Part shown: positions 9,449-15,769 of the stretch, piece by piece
How positions within the stretch are numbered: position 1 is the first letter of the stretch
Layout: the number at the start of each line of letters is the position of its first letter
From: Empedobacter sedimenti
GTDB lineage: Bacteria; Bacteroidota; Bacteroidia; Flavobacteriales; Weeksellaceae
DNA length: 64,000 bases
Direction: 5' to 3'
Assembly (NCBI RefSeq): GCF_030005555.1
Contig: NZ_JASCQG010000009.1
Span: forward strand, 97,971 to 161,970
Notes under the pieces: generated by a model
What the model saw: the letters and a program-made list of their open reading frames with translations, nothing else
What the model was told of the DNA's origin: nothing
Database searches by the model: none
Translations under genes and position numbers: made by a program

Positions 9449-9964
9449 ATGAAACAAATTAGATTGATAGCAGTATTTACAATGATGGTTTTTGGTAGCG
9501 TATTATCTTTCGCTCAAGAAATTGCTCATATTGATACACAAGCAGTGATTGAATCAATGCCAGCTTACAAAAAAGCTGAAGCTGATTTAGAAGCGTTAGG
9601 AAAAGGTCACCAAACTAAAATTGAAGCTTTACAAGCAGAATATAAAACTTTTATGGAAGCAGCTCAAAAATCTTTAGCTGGTAAATCTCCTGAAGAGGCT
9701 CAAAAAATTGCTGCAGCTAACAAATACCAAGAAAAAGAGCAAGAAATGCAAAAGAAATACGAAACTGTTGCAAAAGCTGCTCAAGAAGAAATGCAAGCAA
9801 AAGAAAAAGCTTTAATGGATCCAATTGAGAAAAAAGTAATGGATGCAATTAATGCTGCTGCTGCTAAAAAAGGAGTTAAATATGTTTTACCTGCAGGTGT
9901 TTTAGTTTACAAAGCTGGAGGATACGATTTATTAAACGACGTTAAAAAAGAATTAGGATTATAA
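9449..9964 (+). CDS. OmpH/Skp-family periplasmic chaperone (second copy)
   Basis: 171 aa with a signal peptide ending near residue 22 (VLSFAQE). IAHIDTQAVIESMPAY is the conserved opening, then an Ala/Lys/Glu/Gln coiled coil (about 45-125) and the C-terminal KKGVKYVLPAGVLVYKAGG. A tandem paralogue of the preceding gene (46 bp apart); paired ompH genes after bamA are common in Flavobacteriia. The 3' end is followed by a strong terminator. Confidence 0.88.
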   Translation: MKQIRLIAVFTMMVFGSVLSFAQEIAHIDTQAVIESMPAYKKAEADLEALGKGHQTKIEALQAEYKTFMEAAQKSLAGKSPEEAQKIAAANKYQEKEQEMQKKYETVAKAAQEEMQAKEKALMDPIEKKVMDAINAAAAKKGVKYVLPAGVLVYKAGGYDLLNDVKKELGL

Positions 9965-9986
9965 TAATCAGATAATTAATATCTTT

Positions 9987-10013
9987 AAGCCACTTATTTT
10001 AGTGGCTTTTTTT
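9987..10013 (+). terminator. Rho-independent terminator after ompH
   Basis: AAGCCACT (9987-9994), a 6-base loop, then AGTGGCTT (10001-10008) running into a T tract. It closes the CBS-to-ompH cluster, 6 bases before the rfbD start codon. Confidence 0.85.
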
Positions 10014-10018
10014 ATATC

Positions 10019-10873
10019 ATGAAGAAAATATTAATCACCGGAGCAAATGGACAATTAGGGCAATCAATTGCAGAAGTGTCTAAGAATTATAAAGAAATCG
10101 AATGTTTTTTTGTTACTCGAAATGAGTTGGATATTACAAATGAAGAGTTGATTAATCATTATTTCGAAGATAAATCATTTGATGTTGTTGTTAATTGTGC
10201 AGCTTATACAGCAGTTGACAAAGCAGAAGATGATCAAGAGAATGCATTTTTAGTTAACGCTAAAGCAACAGAATTTTTAGCTAAAATCACAAATCAAAAA
10301 GGAATTCCTTTTATTCACGTTTCGACAGATTATGTATTTGATGGAACTGAATCTATTCCTCGTTCCGAAGCTGATCAAACAAATCCAATTGGAGTTTATG
10401 GACAAACAAAGTTAGATGGAGAAAATTTGGCTTTAGCCAATAATCCTAAAACAATTATTCTTCGCACAGCTTGGGTTTATTCAAGATTTGGAAATAACTT
10501 CGTTAAAACGATGCTTAGATTGTTCAACGATAAAGATTCTATCTCAGTTGTGGCTGATCAAATTGGTTCACCAACAAATGCAATTGATTTAGCTGATGCA
10601 ATCTTAACGATTATTTCGAAAGATGATTTAGTGTACGGAATCTATAATTATTCTAACGAAGGAGAATGTTCTTGGTTTGAATTTGCTCAAAAGATTAAAG
10701 AACTGTCTAATTCGACAATAGAAATTAATCCTGTTCCAACTTCTGCTTATCCTACCAAAGCGAAACGTCCAGCGTATAGTTTATTAGATAAATCGAAGAT
10801 TAAAGAAGTTTATCAACTTAACATTCCAACTTGGGATGATAGTTTGAAAGAAGAATTAAAACATTTGATTTAA
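10019..10873 (+). CDS. rfbD: dTDP-4-dehydrorhamnose reductase
   Basis: 284 aa, short-chain reductase family. The Rossmann NAD(P) motif ITGANGQLGQ is at residues 5-14. The VSTDYVFDG segment and the catalytic YGQTKLDGE (YxxxK) follow near 105-140. It performs the last step of dTDP-L-rhamnose synthesis for cell-surface polysaccharide. The other rml genes are not adjacent, so the assignment within the family rests on sequence alone. The start codon is just downstream of the ompH terminator, leaving almost no room for a leader. Confidence 0.88.
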   Translation: MKKILITGANGQLGQSIAEVSKNYKEIECFFVTRNELDITNEELINHYFEDKSFDVVVNCAAYTAVDKAEDDQENAFLVNAKATEFLAKITNQKGIPFIHVSTDYVFDGTESIPRSEADQTNPIGVYGQTKLDGENLALANNPKTIILRTAWVYSRFGNNFVKTMLRLFNDKDSISVVADQIGSPTNAIDLADAILTIISKDDLVYGIYNYSNEGECSWFEFAQKIKELSNSTIEINPVPTSAYPTKAKRPAYSLLDKSKIKEVYQLNIPTWDDSLKEELKHLI

Positions 10874-10893
10874 TTTCAATTTTAATAATATAA

Positions 10894-10920
10894 AAAAGCT
10901 CGAGAACTTCTCGAGCTTTT
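10894..10920. terminator. Bidirectional terminator between rfbD and serS
   Basis: A 12-bp perfect stem AAAAGCTCGAGA / TCTCGAGCTTTT around a 3-base loop. The A and T tracts on the two sides let it work for both convergent genes. Confidence 0.85.
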
Positions 10921-10943
10921 CTTTTATCTGAAAGATTATTTGA

Positions 10944-12212
10944 TTAATCTAAAATCTCAAAACGAGTATAAGGTTGCAATGCTTTCGGAATTTTTACTGT
11001 TCCATCCGCTTGTTGGTGATTCTCTAAAATTGACGCCAAAATACGTGGTAAAGCCAAAGCAGAACCATTTAAACTGTGCGCTAATTGCGTTCCGTTTTCG
11101 TCTTTGTAACGTAATTTCAAACGATTCGCTTGGAATGTCTCAAAGTTTGAAACAGAAGAAACCTCTAACCATTTTTCTTGCGCTTCAGAGAAAACCTCAA
11201 AATCGTAAGTAATTGCAGATGTAAAACCTGTATCTCCACCACAAAGTCTCAAAATACGGTAAGGTAATTCCAAATCTTCTAATAATCCTTTTACATGCTC
11301 GATCATTCCATCTAAAGCAGCGTAAGAATTTTCTGGTTTTTCGATACGTACAATCTCTACTTTCTCAAATTGGTGCAAACGATTCAATCCTCTTACATCT
11401 TTTCCATAAGAACCTGCTTCACGACGGAAACAAGGCGAATATGCAGTCAACGTAATTGGTAAATCCTCTGCTTTTACAATCGTATCACGGTAAATATTTG
11501 TCACAGGAACTTCCGCAGTCGGGATTAAGTACAAATCATCTTCTCCAATATAATACATTTGCCCTTCTTTGTCTGGTAATTGTCCAGTTCCATAACCAGA
11601 AGCCTCATTTACAACAAATGGAGGAACAATTTCTGTATATCCTGCATCTGCATTTTTATCTAAGAAAAATTGCGTTAAAGCACGTTGCAAACGCGCACCT
11701 TTTCCTTTGTAAACAGGGAAGCCAGCACCAGTAATTTTAACACCTAATTCAAAATCAATGATGTCAAATTTTTTCGCAATTTCCCAGTGTGGTAAATTGT
11801 TTGGTTTTGCTGTTGCATCTCCGTGTTCAAAAACGATTTCGTTATCATCAGCGTCTTTACCTGGTTTAACGATATCATTCGGAATGTTCGGAATTTGATA
11901 CAAAATCTCTTTTACAGAGTTTTCATAAGTGGATAATAAATCTTGTAACTCTTTTGATTGAGTTTTTAAATCAACCGTTTTGTTTTTTAATTCATTAGCC
12001 TCTTCCGATTTTCCATCTTTAAACAAATTACCAATTTCTTTTGCTAATTTGTTGGATTCAGCTAATACATTATCTAATTCAAATTGAGTTTTACGACGAA
12101 GTTCATCAACATTTAAAACTTCATCAACAAGATCTAAATTCTTGAAGTTACGTTTTTTAAGTCCTTCAATTACACGATCTTTGTTTTCTTGAATGTAAGA
12201 AACTACTAGCAT
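10944..12212 (-). CDS. serS: Seryl-tRNA synthetase
   Basis: 422 aa, class II aminoacyl-tRNA synthetase. The N-terminal antiparallel coiled-coil arm that grips the long variable arm of tRNA-Ser is at about 28-105. Motif 2 (CFRREAGSYGKDVRGLNRLH) and motif 3 (SLNGSALALPRILASILE, near 380-397) are intact. Monocistronic: it converges on rfbD, and a -7 box lies just upstream. Confidence 0.97.
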   Translation of the reverse strand: MLVVSYIQENKDRVIEGLKKRNFKNLDLVDEVLNVDELRRKTQFELDNVLAESNKLAKEIGNLFKDGKSEEANELKNKTVDLKTQSKELQDLLSTYENSVKEILYQIPNIPNDIVKPGKDADDNEIVFEHGDATAKPNNLPHWEIAKKFDIIDFELGVKITGAGFPVYKGKGARLQRALTQFFLDKNADAGYTEIVPPFVVNEASGYGTGQLPDKEGQMYYIGEDDLYLIPTAEVPVTNIYRDTIVKAEDLPITLTAYSPCFRREAGSYGKDVRGLNRLHQFEKVEIVRIEKPENSYAALDGMIEHVKGLLEDLELPYRILRLCGGDTGFTSAITYDFEVFSEAQEKWLEVSSVSNFETFQANRLKLRYKDENGTQLAHSLNGSALALPRILASILENHQQADGTVKIPKALQPYTRFEILD

Positions 12213-12231
12213 AGTATTTAATTAATTTATA

Positions 12232-12239
12232 CAAATGTA
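12232..12239 (-). promoter_or_regulatory. -7 box of serS
   Basis: On the minus strand TACATTTG matches TAnnTTTG and lies 19 bases before the serS start codon, giving a leader of roughly 10-15 bases. Confidence 0.55.
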
Positions 12240-12365
12240 TTAATAATTAATTTTTTTAGATAAAGTTTAGATGATTAACTAGTAAAAAATCTTCTTTTTA
12301 TTTAAAAGTGTTGAATTTATTGTCTTTATATAATAAATATATTCAAAAATATATTTTACAAAAAT

Positions 12366-12383
12366 TTATACAAATTTGTATAA
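12366..12383. promoter_or_regulatory. Perfect 18-bp palindrome, operator candidate
   Basis: TTATACAAATTTGTATAA is fully self-complementary. A looser copy of the same half-site (TTTATACAAATGTATTAA) overlaps the serS -7 region. Length and symmetry suit a dimeric DNA-binding protein; the regulator is unknown. Confidence 0.4.
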
Positions 12384-12489
12384 TAATATGTAATTAATTG
12401 ATTATTAATTATTTTGTTTTTAATATTTCAGTAAATTTTGTTACAATGATATTACATTCATTTTACACACTATTTTTTTTAGATCGAAA

Positions 12490-12497
12490 TATCTTTG
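12490..12497 (+). promoter_or_regulatory. -7 box of the heptad-repeat lipoprotein gene
   Basis: TATCTTTG fits TAnnTTTG exactly, 47 bases before the start codon. No clear TTTG is seen at the -33 position. Confidence 0.55.
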
Positions 12498-12544
12498 ACA
12501 AAGAAAATTAATCGAAAATTATTAATAATTAAAACAATAAAACA

Positions 12545-12811
12545 ATGAAAAAATTTTTCGCAGTAGTTGCAGTAGCAGCTTTATCATTAGGAGCAGTATC
12601 TTGTGGAGAGAAAAAAGCAGAAGAAGCAGCAACAAACGTAGATTCAGCAACAGCTACAATTGATTCAGCAGCAGCTACAATTGATTCAGCAGCAACTAAA
12701 GTTGATTCAGCAGCAACTAAAGTTGATTCAGCAGCAACTAAAGTAGAAGGTGCAGTTAAAGATGCAGCTACAACTCCAGCAGCTCCAGCTACTGAAGCTC
12801 CAGCAAAATAA
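12545..12811 (+). CDS. Small lipoprotein with DSAATKV heptad repeats
   Basis: 88 aa. A lipoprotein signal peptide ends in the lipobox LGAVSC (Cys20). Five consecutive 7-residue repeats follow (DSATATI, DSAAATI, DSAATKV three times), then an Ala/Pro/Thr-rich tail. The heptad period and Ala content suggest one long amphipathic or coiled-coil helix, as in Lpp-like envelope proteins, but no function is recognised. Own promoter and own terminator, so monocistronic. The mature protein has very limited amino acid variety (Ala, Thr, Asp, Ser, Lys, Val). Confidence 0.8.
   Translation: MKKFFAVVAVAALSLGAVSCGEKKAEEAATNVDSATATIDSAAATIDSAATKVDSAATKVDSAATKVEGAVKDAATTPAAPATEAPAK
12641..12745 (+). repeat. 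Five tandem 21-bp repeats inside the lipoprotein gene
   Basis: Units start at 12641, 12662, 12683, 12704 and 12725. Each begins GATTCAGCA; the last three are GATTCAGCAGCAACTAAAGT plus one base and nearly identical. The unit is in frame (7 codons), so copy number can change without breaking the gene. Confidence 0.9.
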
Positions 12812-12838
12812 TTTGAACTAAATTCAAATCATATAAAG

Positions 12839-12868
12839 AAACCACTTATTAGATAAGTGGTTTTTTTT
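12839..12868 (+). terminator. Terminator after the heptad lipoprotein gene
   Basis: Stem AAACCACTTAT / ATAAGTGGTTT with loop TAG, followed by eight T. It touches the end of the convergent holB gene. Confidence 0.85.
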
Positions 12869-13991
12869 ATGCTGTTTTGCGATGTAAATAACGTGTTAAC
12901 TTAATCGATAAATCTAAAAGTATAATTTTAGAATTACCATTTCGCTCTATATGATACGAAGCTTCGTTAATTTCATTTAAAATATCTTCTATATTCGCTC
13001 CATGTATAAAAGGCGCAAACCCTTGCCATTTAAAACCTTCTGCATTGATTTGTAAAAAAACTAAATCATCAGATTGATAGGTTTTTAATAAAGCTTGACG
13101 AAAAATCTCCGAACAATAATTCAAAAAATCTTTTTGCTCACTTCTTGACCAGCTTGAAATTTGATTTGACCAATCAATCAAATCCTTTAAAACGGTTGGT
13201 GTTTTCGCAGCCATAAATGCTTTTCTTACCCAAGTCACAAAATATTTATCAAATAAATGCTCTTCATCACTCAATTGATGCAAGGCTTCTCGTACATTTC
13301 CTTGAGACAAAAAAGCAATATGTTGAGCTTTTTCTGGGCTAATATTTTTCGTTTCAATCAAATAATCTTTGATCGAATTTTGAGCTAATCGTGGAATTTT
13401 AACCAATTGACAGCGAGAAGTAATCGTTTGTAATAAAAGATCTTCTCGTTCAGTTACTAACAAAAACAATGTTTTCTGTGGAGGTTCTTCTAAAATCTTC
13501 AGTAATTTATTTGCCGCAGAAGTTGTCATTGTTTCTGGCTGCCAAATAATCATAATTTTATAACCACCTTCGTAGCTATTTAAAGCTAATGTTTTGACAA
13601 TTTCATCTGCTTCATCAACTGGAATAACACCTTGTTTTTTCTCAATACCGAGATGAGTCATCCAATCAGTTAAATTTCCGTAGACATTTTCGTCTACAAA
13701 ACTTCTCCAGTCATTTAATAAATACTTAGCTAGTGGTTTTTTAACTGTATCTGTCGCTGAATAAGGAAATGCAAAATGTAAATCTGGATGTTGTAATTTA
13801 TCAACCTTTAAATTGCATTGATTGTTATCAAGACCGCATAAAACCTCACGAGCATAAGCAATAGCTAATGCTAATGTACCAGAACCTTCTGGTCCAGCAA
13901 AAAGCTGCGCATGACTTATTCGACCATCTTTTATAGATTGTTGAAGTTTGGCTTTAACTTCTTCTTGACCAATTATGTTTTCCCAAAGCAT
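12867..13991 (-). CDS. holB: DNA polymerase III delta' subunit (clamp loader)
   Basis: 374 aa, AAA+ clamp-loader subunit. It shows the delta'/gamma layout: WENIIGQEEVKAKLQQSI at the start, ISHAQLFAGPEGSG (P-loop region), the sensor-type segment SAANKLLKILEEPPQKTLFLL, and TITSRCQ. The P-loop reads GPEGSGTLA, without the usual Lys-Thr/Ser. This is expected for delta', which does not hydrolyse ATP, and separates it from DnaX. It lies 18 bp downstream of cutC, so probably the last gene of the glycosylasparaginase-cutC-holB operon; the terminator between it and the lipoprotein gene is shared. Confidence 0.9.
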   Translation of the reverse strand: MLWENIIGQEEVKAKLQQSIKDGRISHAQLFAGPEGSGTLALAIAYAREVLCGLDNNQCNLKVDKLQHPDLHFAFPYSATDTVKKPLAKYLLNDWRSFVDENVYGNLTDWMTHLGIEKKQGVIPVDEADEIVKTLALNSYEGGYKIMIIWQPETMTTSAANKLLKILEEPPQKTLFLLVTEREDLLLQTITSRCQLVKIPRLAQNSIKDYLIETKNISPEKAQHIAFLSQGNVREALHQLSDEEHLFDKYFVTWVRKAFMAAKTPTVLKDLIDWSNQISSWSRSEQKDFLNYCSEIFRQALLKTYQSDDLVFLQINAEGFKWQGFAPFIHGANIEDILNEINEASYHIERNGNSKIILLDLSIKLTRYLHRKTA

Positions 13992-14009
13992 AAGTCAAAG
14001 TTACTATTT

Positions 14010-14687
14010 TTATTTTTCAGAATTTATCAAAGTTTTCAATCGATTGATTTCTTCGAGATTAGCAATTCCTGAATCGTCTATCATTGCAGAAGAATGGAAG
14101 TAAGTCGCGTTTGTATAAGTATCAATTTCTTGAATATTTGTCGAACGTAAACCTCCTCCAGGCATAATAGTGATTTGATTTTCTGCTTTTTTAACCAGAT
14201 TTTTTAATTCACGTTTTCCGTAATCAACATTGATATCCAAACCAGAAGTTAAGATGGTTGTAAAGCCTAATTCAATTACCATTTGAAGTGAATCTTCGGC
14301 ATCAGCTGCTCTATCAAAAGCACGATGAAATGTACAAGGAAAAGGTTTTGCAAGTTCAACTAATTCTTGATTTCTTTCAAAATCAATTTCATTATCCTCA
14401 TTCAGAATTCCGAAAACAAAACCATCGATTCTAAAATTTTTAATCATGATAATCTCAGATTTCATTTGTTCAAACTCTTGATCAGAATAACAAAAATCTC
14501 CACCACGAGGACGAATCATCACCATAATTTCTTTATCCGTTTCTTTTCTTAATGTTTTGATATCTTCAAAATCTGGCGTAATTCCACCTAAAGAAGCATC
14601 AGTGCATAATTCAATTCTATCTGCAGTTGATTTTGCTGCAACTAAAGCCGATTCTATGTTAAAGCAAGCGATTTCTAATTTTTTCAT
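14010..14687 (-). CDS. cutC: CutC-family copper homeostasis protein
   Basis: 225 aa, a TIM-barrel protein of the CutC family. Characteristic segments are EIACFNIESALVA, RIELCTDASLGGITP, MVMIRPRGGDFCYSD and the FHRAFDRAADAEDSL block. Its molecular activity is unsettled: it was linked to copper tolerance, while the fold suggests an enzyme. The start overlaps the end of the glycosylasparaginase gene by 4 bases (ATGA type), so the two are translationally coupled. Confidence 0.92.
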   Translation of the reverse strand: MKKLEIACFNIESALVAAKSTADRIELCTDASLGGITPDFEDIKTLRKETDKEIMVMIRPRGGDFCYSDQEFEQMKSEIIMIKNFRIDGFVFGILNEDNEIDFERNQELVELAKPFPCTFHRAFDRAADAEDSLQMVIELGFTTILTSGLDINVDYGKRELKNLVKKAENQITIMPGGGLRSTNIQEIDTYTNATYFHSSAMIDDSGIANLEEINRLKTLINSEK

Positions 14688-15679
14688 TTTGTAATAGATT
14701 TTCCGTCAATCAAACGATTTCCAGTTTCGTCATAAACCGCAAAGTTAAAGCCTGGATGGATACAAAACGAACCATATTCGCCTTGTTTATTTATTGCGAT
14801 AAAACCAACTTGAATATTTTGCAAGTCTTTTTTTCGTGATTTTGTTAATTTAATGATTCGATGAATAGCTTCTTTACAAGCATTTTCTGGTGAATAACCC
14901 TGACGCATTAATTCTACAACCAAATGACTTCCCGCAATACGAATCACTTCTTCACCATGTCCAGTAGCCGTTGCAGCGCCAATTTCGTTATCAACATATA
15001 ATCCTGCACCGATAATTGGTGAATCGCCAACACGACCATGCATTTTGTACGCCATTCCACTCGTCGTACAAGCTCCAGAAAGATTTCCGTGCGCATCCAA
15101 GGCAATCATTCCGATTGTATCATGATTTTCTATATTTATTGGTAACTGATAATTGGTGTCTTTCAACCATTCTTTCCACTCTCTTTCAGAAAGTTCAGTC
15201 AATAAATTTTCTTTTCTAAAACCTTTTTCTAAAGCAAATTGTAATGCTCCGTTTCCAACTAACATCACGTGTGGCGTATCTTCCATCACTTTTCGAGCAA
15301 CAGAAATAGGGTGTTTTATATTCTCAAGACAAGCAACCGAACCAATATTTGCTTGATCATCCATAATACATGCGTCTAAAGTAACTTTTCCGTCACGATC
15401 CGGGCGTCCACCATAACCAACGCTTCGCTCATTCGGATCAGCTTCTACTAATTTTACACCTTGCTCTACGGCATCCAAAGCCGTTCCGTTTTTACTTAGA
15501 ATTTTCCAAGCTTCTGCATTGGCTTCAATTCCGAAACGCCAAGTTGAAAGAACAATTGGTTTATTAACTTTTTTAGAAGCTGTTTTTTTAGGAGTTTGAG
15601 CATTAACGGTTATTTTAGAAGTACCTAAAAGCAGGCTCAGTGCGCCTAAGTTTTTAATAAAATTTCTTCTGTTACTCAT
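14684..15679 (-). CDS. N4-(beta-N-acetylglucosaminyl)-L-asparaginase (glycosylasparaginase)
   Basis: 331 aa from the ATG at 15679. An in-frame ATG 33 bases upstream is less likely because MSNRRNFIKNLGALSLLLG begins a clean export signal with a twin-Arg (SNRRNF). Ntn-hydrolase family: NHDTIGMIALD holds the autocleavage site before the nucleophile Thr188, and GRVGDSPIIGAGLY and TGHGEEVIR line the active site. The family enzyme splits the GlcNAc-Asn bond of glyco-asparagine after the protein is degraded; the well-known bacterial example is from Elizabethkingia meningoseptica. Divergent from a GH92 mannosidase, which supports a role in N-glycan use. A twin-Arg-like signal would mean folded export to the periplasm. 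Confidence 0.9.
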   Translation of the reverse strand: MSNRRNFIKNLGALSLLLGTSKITVNAQTPKKTASKKVNKPIVLSTWRFGIEANAEAWKILSKNGTALDAVEQGVKLVEADPNERSVGYGGRPDRDGKVTLDACIMDDQANIGSVACLENIKHPISVARKVMEDTPHVMLVGNGALQFALEKGFRKENLLTELSEREWKEWLKDTNYQLPINIENHDTIGMIALDAHGNLSGACTTSGMAYKMHGRVGDSPIIGAGLYVDNEIGAATATGHGEEVIRIAGSHLVVELMRQGYSPENACKEAIHRIIKLTKSRKKDLQNIQVGFIAINKQGEYGSFCIHPGFNFAVYDETGNRLIDGKSITK

Positions 15680-15704
15680 GTGGTTATCGATTTCTAATTG
15701 TGTT

Positions 15705-15744
15705 GATAACAAATATAATTCATATTATTGTATGTCTGTTATCA
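15705..15744. promoter_or_regulatory. Shared divergent promoter region with an 8-bp inverted repeat
   Basis: TGATAACA (15705-15712) and TGTTATCA (15737-15744) are perfect inverted copies 24 bp apart. Between and around them lie the minus-strand -7 box TATATTTG (rc of 15711-15718) for the glycosylasparaginase gene and a plus-strand -7-like TATTATTG (15723-15730) for the mannosidase. Each arm sits close to one predicted transcription start. Confidence 0.45.
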
Positions 15745-15769
15745 GATAAAACTAAACTTAAAAAAACGT

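Larger units (their letters stand above)
12213..12544. other. Intergenic region between divergent serS and the heptad lipoprotein gene
   Basis: About 330 bp of very AT-rich sequence without a credible reading frame. It holds the serS -7 box, an 18-bp perfect palindrome at 12366-12383 and a -7 box for the lipoprotein at 12490-12497. I see nothing else. Confidence 0.6.

Noticed and set aside
10940..11734. Plus-strand frames antisense to serS (10940-11212, 11456-11734)
   Set aside because: Shadows of a certain aminoacyl-tRNA synthetase gene; no motif or start signal.
12641..12745. Regular 21-bp repeats resembling a small CRISPR array
   Set aside because: Units are directly adjacent with no unique spacers and are in frame in a lipoprotein gene; they encode heptads.
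12867..13991. DnaX (tau/gamma) instead of delta'
   Set aside because: The P-loop lacks the Lys-Thr/Ser needed for ATP hydrolysis and the length fits HolB.
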